Source: Pseudomonas borbori (GTDB lineage Bacteria > Pseudomonadota > Gammaproteobacteria > Pseudomonadales > Pseudomonadaceae). From it: 64,000 bases of DNA. The position numbers were made by a program, and so were the translations under genes. Of this stretch, positions 40,310-48,625 are shown one piece after another. The stretch is taken from the NCBI RefSeq assembly GCF_900115555.1, contig NZ_FOWX01000008.1, forward strand, positions 11,472 through 75,471, read 5' to 3'. The notes under the pieces are model-generated. The model did not search any database, was not told the origin of the DNA, and worked only from the letters and a program-made list of their open reading frames with translations. Positions within the stretch are counted from its first letter, which is position 1. Each line of letters opens with the position of its first letter.

Positions 40310-41641
40310 ATGCGCCTTATCTGGAAGTCTTTTCGTTCGCTGTATTTCGCCACCCTGCTGATGTTGCTGGGGTCGGGCTTGCTGAGCACCTACCTGGCGT
40401 TGCGCCTGGCTGACACGGTGGACGGTCTATGGGTGGGCGCCTTGATGGCGGCCAACTATATCGGTCTGGTGCTGGGCGGCAAGCTGGGGCACCGGCTGAT
40501 CGGCCGGGTCGGGCATATCCGCGCTTATGTGGCCTGTGCCGGGGTTGGCACCGCGGCAGTTCTGGGGCATGGCTTGACCGATTGGCTGCCGGCCTGGCTG
40601 TTGCTGCGCATGCTGGTAGGCCTGGCCATGATGTGCCAATACATGGTGATCGAGAGCTGGCTCAACGAGCAGGCGCAAAGCAGTCAGCGTGGCCAAGTGT
40701 TCTCCGCTTATATGGCTGCCTCATACTTGGGATTGATCCTCGGTCAGTTGGTGTTGGTGGTCCATCCGGCACTCGGTCTCGAACTGCTGATGCTGGTGGC
40801 GCTGTGCTTTGCCCTGTGCCTGGTGCCGGTGGCATTGACCCGCAGGCTGCACCCGGCCCCCATGCATCCAGCGCCGCTGGAGTTGCACTTTTTCATCAAA
40901 CGGGTGCCCTTGTCGCTGACCACCATTGCCGTTGCCGGCTTGCTGATTGGTGCGTTCTACGGTTTGGCGCCGTTGTATGCAGCCCGTATGGGCTTGTCTA
41001 CCGAACAGGTCGGTCTGTTCATGGGGAGCTGCATTTTTGCCGGGCTGGTGGTGCAGTGGCCGCTCGGCTGGTTGTCGGATCGTTACGATCGGGCCGCTTT
41101 GATTCGTGGCTGCTCGGTGTTGTTGGCGCTGGCGGCGTTGCCGCTGGCGCTGATGCCCGAGGCGGATTTGTGGGTGTTGATTGGCGCCGGTTTCGTCATC
41201 GGGCTGTTGCAGTTCAGCCTTTACCCACTGGCCGTGGCCTTTGCCAACGACCATGTCGAGAGTGAGCGGCGTGTTTCGCTGACCGCGATGCTGCTGGTGA
41301 CCTTCGGTGTCGGTGCCAGTGTCGGCCCACTGCTGGCCGGCGTGTTGATGCGCTTTTGGGGCGCCAACATGCTTTACGTCTTCGTCTGCTGTTCGGCCTT
41401 GATCCTGATCTGGCGGGTGCGCCCGGATAATATTACCCACCTGCATCAGGTCGATGATGCTCCGCTGCACCATATTGCGACGCCGGACAACATGACCAGT
41501 TCGCCCCTGGTCGCCGCCCTTGACCCCCGGGTCGACGAGCACGTCGTGCAGGAGCAGATGCTGGACATCGCCGCCGCCGGCATGGCCGCCGCTGGAGCGG
41601 TTGATCCTCTCGATCAGGACGAGAAGATGCCGCAGTCGTGA
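40310..41641 (+). CDS. MFS transporter (YcaD-like)
   Basis: A 443-residue major facilitator with 12 predicted helices over residues 10-375. A basic loop after the second helix and DRYDRAALIRG near 265 are typical. It ends with an unusual soluble tail of about 65 residues, rich in His, Asp and Ala (HLHQVDDAPLHHIATPD). The TGA overlaps the GTG start of the next gene, which implies coupled translation with a glycosyltransferase. The substrate is unknown. Confidence 0.88.
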   Translation: MRLIWKSFRSLYFATLLMLLGSGLLSTYLALRLADTVDGLWVGALMAANYIGLVLGGKLGHRLIGRVGHIRAYVACAGVGTAAVLGHGLTDWLPAWLLLRMLVGLAMMCQYMVIESWLNEQAQSSQRGQVFSAYMAASYLGLILGQLVLVVHPALGLELLMLVALCFALCLVPVALTRRLHPAPMHPAPLELHFFIKRVPLSLTTIAVAGLLIGAFYGLAPLYAARMGLSTEQVGLFMGSCIFAGLVVQWPLGWLSDRYDRAALIRGCSVLLALAALPLALMPEADLWVLIGAGFVIGLLQFSLYPLAVAFANDHVESERRVSLTAMLLVTFGVGASVGPLLAGVLMRFWGANMLYVFVCCSALILIWRVRPDNITHLHQVDDAPLHHIATPDNMTSSPLVAALDPRVDEHVVQEQMLDIAAAGMAAAGAVDPLDQDEKMPQS

Positions 41642-42330
41642 CGCCTTTACTCAGCGTAATCATCCCCGCACGCAATGAGGCCACGGCGTTACCCTTGTTG
41701 CTGGCGGATCTGGCGCCGTTGCGCGCGGCCGGAGCCGAACTGATTGTGGTGGACGGCGGCAGCAGCGACGCGACCTGTGCGCTGGCTGCGGCGCAGGCCG
41801 ACAAGGTGCTTGAGACGAGCGCAGGACGTGCCCTGCAAATGAATGCCGGTGCCGCTGTCGCGCGTGCTGAATACCTGTGGTTCGTACATGCCGATACCCG
41901 GGTCAGTGCCGCGTCTATCCGGCATTTGCTGGCTACGTTGGCTGAGCGGCCGATCTGGGGCCGTTTCGATGTACGTTTGTCGGGCAGTGGCCTGGCTTTG
42001 CGCTTGATAGGTACGATGATTAATCTGCGCTCGCGGTTGACCGGTGTGGCGACGGGCGATCAGGCGATCTTTGTCGCCCGTGAGCCGTTTGAAGCGCTGG
42101 GTGGTTACGCGGACATCCCGTTGATGGAAGACATCGAGCTCAGCGGGCGCTTGAAGAAACGGGCGCGTCCGCGTTGCTTGCGTCCTCCGCTGTCAACTTC
42201 AAGCAGACGCTGGGAGCACGATGGTATTTGGCGTACCGTATTGTTTATGTGGCGTTTGCGGCTGGCCTACTATCGTGGCGTCAGCCCGGACCAGTTGGCG
42301 CGGCAGTATCATCGAGGGCCACCGCTATGA
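41638..42330 (+). CDS. TIGR04283-type glycosyltransferase
   Basis: A 230-residue family 2 glycosyltransferase. It opens LLSVIIPARNEATALPLLL with the nucleotide-sugar site VVDGGSSD near residue 36, then WFVHADTRV near 80, and GDQAIFVARE and MEDIELS as acceptor-site motifs; the end WRLRLAYYRGVSP is diagnostic of the TIGR04283 family described around arsenosugar synthesis. The GTG start overlaps the MFS stop (GTGA) and its own stop overlaps the next start (ATGA), so all three genes are one coupled unit. No arsenic gene is near, so the named role should not be assumed. Confidence 0.88.
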   Translation: MTPLLSVIIPARNEATALPLLLADLAPLRAAGAELIVVDGGSSDATCALAAAQADKVLETSAGRALQMNAGAAVARAEYLWFVHADTRVSAASIRHLLATLAERPIWGRFDVRLSGSGLALRLIGTMINLRSRLTGVATGDQAIFVAREPFEALGGYADIPLMEDIELSGRLKKRARPRCLRPPLSTSSRRWEHDGIWRTVLFMWRLRLAYYRGVSPDQLARQYHRGPPL

Positions 42331-42944
42331 ACCTGTCTATTTCTCTGCACATGCTGGCACGTGCGCCAGTGCCGGGGCGGGTGAAAACCCGGCTGATCCC
42401 GGTGCTGGGTGAAGAGGGTGCGTGCGACCTGCAGCGGGTACTACTCGAGCGCGCCCTGCAGCTTCCGGCTGCAGGGTTCAGTCAGCGGTTTTTGTGGCTG
42501 GACGACAGTCCGGATGCGCAACTGCAGGCACTCGCCGATCGGTTGAATTGGACGTTGGTCGAGCAGCCTGCTGGCGACCTGGGTGAACGCATGCGTCGCA
42601 TTGCCACATTGGGCCTGGCGGAGAGCGATGCCGTGGTGTTGATCGGCAACGATTGCCCGGCGCTGGATGGCGACTACCTCAGTGGCGCCTGTGAGGCGTT
42701 GCACGGGCAACCTGTGGTGCTGGGGCCGGCGGAGGACGGCGGCTATGTCCTGCTCGGCTTGCGTTGCGTCGATCCCGCGCTGTTTCACGCTATGCCCTGG
42801 GGGACCGACCAGGTGTTGAACATGACCTGCGAGCGCTTGCAGCAGCTGGATTGGCATCATCGGCTATTGCCGGTGCTGTGGGATGTCGATCGCCCGGAAG
42901 ACCTGCCGCGCCTGGCAGCGCTGGGCATTCGGGTCGAAGTCTGA
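42327..42944 (+). CDS. TIGR04282-type glycosyltransferase (DUF2064)
   Basis: A 205-residue protein of the DUF2064/TIGR04282 family with a nucleotidyltransferase-like fold: MLARAPVPGRVKTRL near residue 8, VLIGNDCPALDGDYL near 106, and LGPAEDGGYVLLGL near 133. It nearly always accompanies a TIGR04283 gene, as here by a 4-base overlap (ATGA). Confidence 0.88.
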   Translation: MNLSISLHMLARAPVPGRVKTRLIPVLGEEGACDLQRVLLERALQLPAAGFSQRFLWLDDSPDAQLQALADRLNWTLVEQPAGDLGERMRRIATLGLAESDAVVLIGNDCPALDGDYLSGACEALHGQPVVLGPAEDGGYVLLGLRCVDPALFHAMPWGTDQVLNMTCERLQQLDWHHRLLPVLWDVDRPEDLPRLAALGIRVEV

Positions 42945-43076
42945 CCAGTCCCCGCGGTTGGGTTGGTCGTGACCTCGGCAGGCACAGCGTATTCCCGGAC
43001 TCGCTGGTGTTCATCAGCGTCCGCAGCGTCCGCAGCGTTCGAATTTGACCGATATTGCCATGCTGGCGAGACGCTG

Positions 43077-43139
43077 GTGGGAGGGGCTTTAGCCGCGATC
43101 ATGGGCGCTACGCGCCAGCGCCGCTGAAGCGCCTCCCAC
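43077..43139. repeat. REP-like palindrome, GTGGGAGGGGCTTTAGC family
   Basis: GTGGGAGGGGCTTTAGCCGC is answered by CCGCTGAAGCGCCTCCCAC with a GGGCGCTACGCGCC hairpin in the centre. It is related to the element near 2.5 kb. Confidence 0.75.
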
Positions 43140-43172
43140 GGTCAATTTGCAGCGCTCCTGCCGGGCAGCCCC

Positions 43173-43922
43173 CTAGAACAAGCCGTCGCTGTCGAAACGG
43201 CGTGCCTCGCGCTGCAGTTGGTAGACGAAGCGCTCGACCTGGCGTTGCTCCAGGCCGCTCATGCGGTGGAAGCGCACGCCGGCAAAGGTCGTATCGAGTT
43301 TTTCTTCATACTGCACATGGCGCAGTTCCACTGCGGTGGTCATCGCGCCGAAGGGCAGTTGAGCGGTGAAGCGCTCATAAACCTGGCCGGAATGCAGGCT
43401 GCTGGCGACGTTGCCTGGCAAGCGCAGCTTGCAGCCTGTGGCGGAAATATCCAGCAGTAGTCCCTGGACTGGGCTGCGCAGCTTGTCGCCGGCCAGTTCG
43501 ATCCTGACCTGATCGGATTGCTTGAGCGGAGCCCTGAAGGCATTGCGCCGCTGATGGTAATGCACAGCTTCAGGCATGGGGCTGAAGTAACAGCGTGCCC
43601 CCTGGTGTTCTGCTATCTGTACCGGTTGCAGGCACTCCCAGGCCACGCGCACACCTTCATGGAAGGCTTCGATGCGAAAAGGTTCGCCATTTTGCAGATA
43701 GCGTTCGGCATCGTTGGGGATCATCTCATCAAGAATCAGGCGATTCTTGTCGCGATCGACTTCGATCAGGTAGCTCTGAAAACGTTGGCTGCGTTCGTGG
43801 AAGGTGATAACCAGCGGGTCATGGTGCTGTTGCAGTTGGCGCAGATTGGCCACGATTTCCACGGGGGCTTTGAGAACCTTCGGTGGTTGCGGGCCATCAT
43901 CCTCGATAAAGGGGTTGGACAC
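43173..43922 (-). CDS. flgZ: Flagellar brake protein with PilZ domain (YcgR/FlgZ)
   Basis: A 249-residue c-di-GMP receptor that slows flagellar rotation. The N-terminal YcgR domain (about 18-120) is followed by a PilZ domain whose c-di-GMP site is RRNAFRAPL near residue 124 and the DISATGCKL (D/NxSxxG) motif near 158. A GTG start at 43922 ([10 protein letters not shown]) is chosen, with GGAGAG upstream; a TTG seven codons earlier is less likely. It is the last gene of the flgM-flgN-flgZ group. Confidence 0.93.
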   Translation of the reverse strand: MSNPFIEDDGPQPPKVLKAPVEIVANLRQLQQHHDPLVITFHERSQRFQSYLIEVDRDKNRLILDEMIPNDAERYLQNGEPFRIEAFHEGVRVAWECLQPVQIAEHQGARCYFSPMPEAVHYHQRRNAFRAPLKQSDQVRIELAGDKLRSPVQGLLLDISATGCKLRLPGNVASSLHSGQVYERFTAQLPFGAMTTAVELRHVQYEEKLDTTFAGVRFHRMSGLEQRQVERFVYQLQREARRFDSDGLF

Positions 43923-44005
43923 GGTCCAGAACTCTCCAGGCAAATACGATGGCGCTAGGATGCCGGCATTATGACAGCATTTTTCCTGTGCCTTGTTATA
44001 AGTGT

Positions 44006-44473
44006 TCAGGCCTGACTGAGCGGGCGCTGCTGGCCGATTCTAGCGGTACTGCCGCGGCTGTCATAGAGGCTGGGGGTTTCGCCGCCACGGAGAATGCCGA
44101 GCATGTTGCTGGTCGTGGCCTGGTTGGAGCGAATCAAGCGACCGTTGCGTAAGTTGCCAGCCTGGCAACGTTCGAGCAGTGTCTGCAGTTGGTCGCCGCG
44201 CGCGAGCAGTTCAGCGCCCTGGCTGGAGCGTTCGGCAAGGGTTTGCAGGCCTGCGCGATCGGCGCTCAGCTGCAGGCTGAGGAGCAGTCGGCTGCGCGCC
44301 TGGCCGTGTTGGTCGAGTTGCACCAGCAGCGGTTGTTTCTTTCCCAGAATGCTTTGCAGGCGAACCAGGTCGCGCTCGCCGAGAGCCTGGAATTCGTCAT
44401 CGAGCAGCTCGAGCAGTTGCTCGGCGCTGCCGATGTCGTCGTTGAAAAGCTCAAGCAGGGTGGTGTCGTGCAT
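44006..44473 (-). CDS. flgN: Flagellar chaperone FlgN
   Basis: A 155-residue helical protein, the export chaperone for the hook-filament junction proteins FlgK and FlgL. It is nearly all alpha-helical with long heptad-like stretches ([20 protein letters not shown] at the start). The C-terminal NPQT-like segment [26 protein letters not shown] fits the binding tail. It lies 293 bp after flgM, an unusually wide gap filled by a repeat element. Confidence 0.93.
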   Translation of the reverse strand: MHDTTLLELFNDDIGSAEQLLELLDDEFQALGERDLVRLQSILGKKQPLLVQLDQHGQARSRLLLSLQLSADRAGLQTLAERSSQGAELLARGDQLQTLLERCQAGNLRNGRLIRSNQATTSNMLGILRGGETPSLYDSRGSTARIGQQRPLSQA

Positions 44474-44550
44474 CGCAGGCTCTCAGGTGTCAGCGGGCCG
44501 TAGCAGCGCTATTGCGCTGTAAGGCTAACATCCCGGCGTTGCCTTTAGCC

Positions 44551-44760
44551 GGCGGTTGAAAAACTACCTACGAGGGCGATACGGCGTTAAAAATGGCCTC
44601 GGGTGCGAGCCCAGTCAAAATGCTCATTTACAACAGTAAACTCCGCTTTTGACTCGCTTCGCTCGCCCTGCGGGCCAGCCTACGGCTGTTACTCCGCTGC
44701 GCTACGTTGCGGCAATTTTTGCCTTGTCTCGCCTGCCTCGCCTACGTTTTTCAACGGCCA
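44551..44760. mobile_element. MITE-like element with GTTGAAAAAC inverted ends between flgM and flgN
   Basis: A 210-bp non-coding element. The left end GGCGGTTGAAAAACTACC and the right end, read on the other strand as GGCCGTTGAAAAACGTAGG, are imperfect inverted repeats of about 24 bp. A smaller hairpin (TCAAAA...TTTTGA, 44615-44652) lies inside. I recall near-identical elements in other Pseudomonas and Stutzerimonas genomes. It begins 7 bp from the flgM stop and splits flgM from flgN. No transposase is encoded. Confidence 0.6.
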
Positions 44761-44766
44761 GCTAGA

Positions 44767-45102
44767 CTAGCGCTGGGATTCGAAATCGAGCAGTTTGCCG
44801 GCAACGCGCTGGCTGTCGACCTGGTAGCTGCCGTCAAGGATCGCTTGTTTGAGCTGGGCAACCCGCTCTTTATCGACGACTGGTTGCTCGGCCAGTTTTT
44901 CACTGATTTTTTGCAGCTGTTGCGCTTCGCGACTGAGCTGTACCGACTCACCGCTCTTGCTGGCGTCTGCCTGCTGGGCTGGAGACGGGCTGGTCGCTTT
45001 GTCGCTGATGGCTTCATTCCGGCCACCAGGCTGAGCACCGCCCACACGCCCTGAATTGGCGGGGGTGGCGGCATTGTTTAGCCGGTTGAAGTCGATGACC
45101 AT
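44767..45102 (-). CDS. flgM: Anti-sigma-28 factor FlgM
   Basis: A 111-residue anti-sigma factor that holds FliA inactive until it is exported through the finished hook. The N-terminal half is disordered and rich in Asn, Gly and Ala; the C-terminal FliA-binding region ([20 protein letters not shown], then [17 protein letters not shown] near 85) is conserved. The ATG at 45102 (MVIDFNRL) matches the usual FlgM start; a longer frame from 45219 was rejected since it would cover the FliA promoter. Confidence 0.94.
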   Translation of the reverse strand: MVIDFNRLNNAATPANSGRVGGAQPGGRNEAISDKATSPSPAQQADASKSGESVQLSREAQQLQKISEKLAEQPVVDKERVAQLKQAILDGSYQVDSQRVAGKLLDFESQR

Positions 45103-45140
45103 GATGCAAAACCTCGAACAGTGTTTGGACGCTTGCCTGG

Positions 45141-45167
45141 TTCTCGGCCGTGTCTGCAGAAACTTTA
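45141..45167 (-). promoter_or_regulatory. FliA (sigma-28) promoter of flgM
   Basis: On the minus strand TAAAGTTT (45160-45167), 11 bases, then GCCGAGAA (45141-45148), a near-perfect match to TAAAGTTT-N11-GCCGATAA. It gives a negative feedback loop in which FliA raises its own anti-sigma factor, as known for flgM. Confidence 0.85.
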
Positions 45168-45270
45168 GAGAAATAACCGGTGTTTCGACAATTTGTTTTT
45201 CAACAAGCAGATTAACCACAGTGTGAAAAGTCGTAAGTCGACCTGGCCAAAGCTAAGGCGATAATCGTGC

Positions 45271-46053
45271 CTACATGGCCACTTCAACCTGCCCCGGCCC
45301 TATTACCCGCGCTTTGACGATACGTTTCGAGCGTTGGTTGCGCACGCTGATCTGTTTGCCGATGGCCCCGTCCGACAGGGCTTCGCCCGGCATGCGCACG
45401 CTCATGCCGCCGCTGTGTGCGCTGATCACCACCTGATCGCCTTTGCGGATGACCTCGGCCTGTTCGACGTGCCCCGGCGCCACTACCTGATCCGGTTGTA
45501 ATGGTCGCGTCAGTTTTTTGCCGACCGCCTGTTTGAGGCTGGTCAGGTAGCCTTGGTTGAGCAGGCCGACATCACGTTCCACCAGGCTCACATCCATGTC
45601 GCTCAGCACGGCCTCGCGCTTGAGCGGGCGGATGGCGGTGACCACGTCACGGTACAACCTGACCTGCCCGGGAACGAAAACCGTCCAGGGTGAGCTGCCA
45701 TCGCAGCGCACCCGCATGGTAACGCGGCCAATCGGCTGGGCCGGGCTTTCCAGGGTGACCGTCAATTCCTTGTCGCACAGCGGCAGGCGCAAACGTGGAT
45801 CGAGACGGTTGATTTCAATCTCATGCCGCCCCTGGATTTCGCTGCGCTGCAGGTAGTCGGCCACCGTCAGCTCAAGAAAGCTGTGGGTAGTGCCGATAAG
45901 CTGTTCAGGCAAGGTTGCCGCGGCAGCAGCCAGCGAACTGTAGCCGAGCGCGAGCAAAGCAGGTAAAACTGCCAGCCAGTAGCGGCCTTTTGCCGTCAGG
46001 TCTCGATACCTGCGTCGATAAAAGTGTCGAAAAGTTGTCGTTTCTGCGTTCAT
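45271..46053 (-). CDS. flgA: Flagellar P-ring assembly chaperone FlgA
   Basis: A 260-residue periplasmic protein needed to assemble the P ring of the flagellar basal body. A signal peptide (hydrophobic stretch about 25-44, LAVLPALLALGYSSLAAAA) follows a basic N-terminal extension of about 24 residues. The SAF domain spans about 125-190 with RLYRDVVTAIRPLKREAVLS, and the C-terminal domain ends in RVIGPGQVEVAM. The N-terminus is doubtful: an RpoN promoter lies so close that transcription would start next to this ATG, so a later non-ATG start is possible. It is upstream of flgM on the same strand. Confidence 0.93.
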   Translation of the reverse strand: MNAETTTFRHFYRRRYRDLTAKGRYWLAVLPALLALGYSSLAAAAATLPEQLIGTTHSFLELTVADYLQRSEIQGRHEIEINRLDPRLRLPLCDKELTVTLESPAQPIGRVTMRVRCDGSSPWTVFVPGQVRLYRDVVTAIRPLKREAVLSDMDVSLVERDVGLLNQGYLTSLKQAVGKKLTRPLQPDQVVAPGHVEQAEVIRKGDQVVISAHSGGMSVRMPGEALSDGAIGKQISVRNQRSKRIVKARVIGPGQVEVAM

Positions 46054-46064
46054 GCAAAGTGACT

Positions 46065-46081
46065 AGCAAGGCGCGTGCCGC
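46065..46081 (-). promoter_or_regulatory. RpoN (sigma-54) promoter of flgA
   Basis: On the minus strand CGGCACGCGCCTTGCT matches the -24/-12 consensus TGGCACG-N4-TTGCW with one mismatch and the exact 10-base spacing between GG and GC. flgA belongs to the FleQ-RpoN class in Pseudomonas. The predicted first base falls at about 46054, one base before the annotated ATG. Confidence 0.75.
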
Positions 46082-46129
46082 CTGCTACGCTGGGCACAAT
46101 GTGCGCGACTCAAACAGAGGGGTTTGAGC

Positions 46130-47065
46130 ATGGCCGGTGTAATGGATTCGGTTAACCAGCGCACCCAGTTGGTTGGTCAGAATCGTTTGGAACTGCTGCT
46201 GTTCCGCCTCGATGGCGGGCAGCTGTATGGCATCAACGTATTCAAGGTGAAGGAGGTGCTGCAATGCCCCAAGCTCACCATCATGCCCAAATCCAGCCCT
46301 GTCGTGCGGGGGGTGGCGAGCATTCGCGGGGGCACCATTCCCATCCTCGATCTGTCCATGGCGACCGGGAGACCGCCGTTGCAGGATCTGCAGAACAGTT
46401 TCGTCATCATTACCGAGTACAACACCAAGGTTCAGGGCTTTCTGGTGCATTCGGTCGAGCGCATCGTCAACATGAACTGGGAGGAGATCCATCCGCCACC
46501 CAAGGGGGCGGGGCGCGATCACTACCTGACCGCAGTGACCCGCCTGGACAAGGAGTTGGTGGAAATCCTCGATGTGGAGAAAATTCTCGCCGAGGTGGCG
46601 CCGACGTCCGAGGTGATATCTGTCGGCGTTGTCGATGCCAACACCCAGAACAAGGCGCTCAGCAAGCACGTCCTGATCGTCGATGATTCATCGGTGGCGC
46701 GTAAGCAGGTGATTCGCTGCCTGCAAACCGTGGGGGTCGAGGTCACGGCGCTGAACGATGGCCGGCAAGCCCTGGATTATCTACGCAACATGGCGGACGA
46801 GGGCCGGCATCCCGGTGAGGAACTGCTGATGCTGATTTCCGACATCGAGATGCCGGAAATGGACGGCTATACCCTGACCGCAGAAATCCGCGGCGATGCG
46901 CGCATGCAGAAATTGCACATCCTCCTGCATACTTCGCTCTCCGGGGTGTTCAATCAGGCCATGGTGAAGAAGGTCGGCGCCGATGATTTTCTCCCCAAGT
47001 TTCGTCCCGATGACCTGGCATCGCGGGTGGTCGCACGCATCAATGAAGTGGATCAAACCTCGTGA
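46130..47065 (+). CDS. cheV: Chemotaxis coupling protein CheV
   Basis: A 311-residue CheW-receiver fusion that couples receptors to CheA. The CheW domain fills about 15-165 (ELLLFRLDGGQLYGINVFKV, then RGVASIRGGTIPILDL) and the receiver about 180-305, with HVLIVDDSS and the phosphorylation site ISDIEMPEMDG near residue 242. The ATG at 46130 has AGAGGGG upstream; a TTG two codons before it is less likely. It is divergent from flgA and next to cheR. Confidence 0.95.
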   Translation: MAGVMDSVNQRTQLVGQNRLELLLFRLDGGQLYGINVFKVKEVLQCPKLTIMPKSSPVVRGVASIRGGTIPILDLSMATGRPPLQDLQNSFVIITEYNTKVQGFLVHSVERIVNMNWEEIHPPPKGAGRDHYLTAVTRLDKELVEILDVEKILAEVAPTSEVISVGVVDANTQNKALSKHVLIVDDSSVARKQVIRCLQTVGVEVTALNDGRQALDYLRNMADEGRHPGEELLMLISDIEMPEMDGYTLTAEIRGDARMQKLHILLHTSLSGVFNQAMVKKVGADDFLPKFRPDDLASRVVARINEVDQTS

Positions 47066-47076
47066 GTGTGGCCGAG

Positions 47077-47091
47077 TGGCGCAGGCACTGC
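47077..47091 (+). promoter_or_regulatory. Weak RpoN-like site upstream of cheR
   Basis: TGGCGC-N5-CTGC has the right 10-base GG to GC spacing but departs from the consensus at two conserved bases. It lies about 140 bp before cheR. Confidence 0.25.
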
Positions 47092-47231
47092 GTCGCGCAA
47101 CAAAAATGCAGGCCCGGGGCCTGATCTGTGTTTAACACCGTATCTGCGACTGCAGCCGTTTTGCTTCGGCCTGACGACAGGGCAGAGGGTGCATCTTTCA
47201 GTGCGATATTTTGATTGGCGAGGCCTGGCTA

Positions 47232-48059
47232 GTGTCTTCAGGTAATGTGGATTTTGAGCAGTTCCGGATTTTTCTGGAAAAGGCCTGCGGCATTTTACTG
47301 GGTAGCAATAAGCAGTACCTGGTATCCAGTCGGCTGAACAAATTGCAGGAACAACACGGGATCAAGACCCTGGGTGAGCTGGTGCAGCGTATGCAAAGCC
47401 AGCCACGCAGCGGTTTGCGCGAGCAGGTGGTGGATGCCATGACCACCAATGAAACCCTGTGGTTTCGTGATACCTACCCCTTCGAGGTGTTGAAGAACCG
47501 GGTCTTGCCCGAGTTGATCAAGGCCAATCCGGGGCAGCGCCTGCGTATCTGGTCGGCGGCCTGCTCGTCGGGCCAGGAGCCTTATTCGCTGTCGATGAGC
47601 ATCGACGAGTTCGAGAAAACCAATATCGGCCAGCTCAAGGCCGGCGTGCAGATCGTCGCCACCGACCTTTCGCCGACGATGTTGGCCAATTGCAAATCCG
47701 GCGAGTACGACAGCCTGGCGATGGGTCGGGGGCTGTCGCAGGAGCGTTTGCAGCGCTATTTCGATCCGAAGGCGCCGGGACGCTGGGTGGTCAAGCCGGC
47801 GATCAAAAGCCGCGTCGAGTTTCGCCCGCTGAACCTGATGGACAGCTATGCCAGTCTGGGCAAGTTCGACATCGTGTTTTGCCGCAACGTGTTGATCTAT
47901 TTTTCCGCCGAGATGAAGAAAGACATTCTCACGCGCATTCATGCCATGTTGAAACCGGGTGGCTACCTGTTTCTCGGCGCATCGGAGGCACTCAACGGTC
48001 TGCCGGAGCGCTATCAGATGGTGCAATGCAGCCCGGGGATCATCTACAAGGTCAAGTGA
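47232..48059 (+). CDS. cheR: Chemotaxis protein methyltransferase CheR
   Basis: A 275-residue SAM-dependent enzyme that methylates glutamates of chemoreceptors. The N-terminal helical domain (about 1-75) is followed by the SAM domain: NETLWFRDTYPFEVL near 74, WSAACSSGQEPYSLSM near 110, and FDIVFCRNVLIYF near 215. The GTG start at 47232 (VSSGNVDFEQF) is favoured, with GAGG upstream; a TTG seven codons earlier is possible. Its position after cheV agrees with the P. aeruginosa cheR1 locus. Confidence 0.94.
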   Translation: MSSGNVDFEQFRIFLEKACGILLGSNKQYLVSSRLNKLQEQHGIKTLGELVQRMQSQPRSGLREQVVDAMTTNETLWFRDTYPFEVLKNRVLPELIKANPGQRLRIWSAACSSGQEPYSLSMSIDEFEKTNIGQLKAGVQIVATDLSPTMLANCKSGEYDSLAMGRGLSQERLQRYFDPKAPGRWVVKPAIKSRVEFRPLNLMDSYASLGKFDIVFCRNVLIYFSAEMKKDILTRIHAMLKPGGYLFLGASEALNGLPERYQMVQCSPGIIYKVK

Positions 48060-48086
48060 GCCGGTTGCACGGGCTTGCACTATCAG

Positions 48087-48114
48087 CGGGAGGCCAGTGG
48101 CCTCCCGTTTTGTT
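48087..48114 (+). terminator. Terminator after cheR
   Basis: CGGGAGGCC pairs with GGCCTCCCG across AGT and is followed by TTTTG. Confidence 0.88.
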
Positions 48115-48156
48115 AGACGACGTCGGCGTTTGCCTCGTCGTCAGACGCGCCCAGCT

Positions 48157-48597
48157 GAAGGAGGGCCGCCCCGGCGCGATGCTTTTGCTTGTTGGGCGGA
48201 CTGCGCCCGCCATCGCCGCGGGGTCGGGCCTCCTACAGCTCTTGTGGGAGGGCCGCCCTCGGCGCGATGCTTTTGCTTGCGGGCGGACGTTGTCCGCTAT
48301 CGCCCCGAGGTCGGGCCTCCTACAGGTGTTGTGGGAGGGCCGCCCTCGGCGCGATGCTTTTGCTTGCGGGCGGACGTTGTCCGCTATCGCCCCGAGGTCG
48401 GGCCTCCTACAGGGGAATGCGGTGTTTGATGCTTTTGTAGGAGGCCGCCCCGGCGCGATGCTTGTGGGCGGACGTTGTCCGCTGTCGCCCCGAGGTCGGG
48501 CCTCCTACAGCTCTTGTGGGAGGGCGGAGCTCCGCCCCGGCGCGATGCTTGTGGGCGGACGTTGTCCGCTGTCGCCCCGAGGTCGGGCCTCCTACAG
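48157..48597. repeat. Array of five 82-bp palindromic repeat units
   Basis: Units start at 48157, 48244, 48331, 48437 and 48516 and are 82, 82, 82, 74 and 82 bp long. Four gaps measure 5, 5, 24 and 5 bp. Each unit begins G(T/A)(G/A)GGAGGGCCGCC and ends CGGGCCTCCTACAG, which are inverted, and has an internal GCGGACGTTGTCCGC hairpin. Units 2 and 3 are identical over nearly all their length. No gene is present from 48115 to 48625. Confidence 0.9.
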
Positions 48598-48625
48598 GGG
48601 GAGGCGGTGTCTGCTGCAAGCAGGG

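Noticed and set aside
47068..47110. A tRNA-like GGCCGAGTGGC word after cheV
   Set aside because: It resembles the D arm of tRNA-Ser, but no acceptor stem, anticodon arm or CCA can be built around it.
48157..48597. Possible CRISPR array
   Set aside because: The repeated units are 82 bp and palindromic, gaps are mostly 5 bp, and there are no cas genes. It is a REP-like array.
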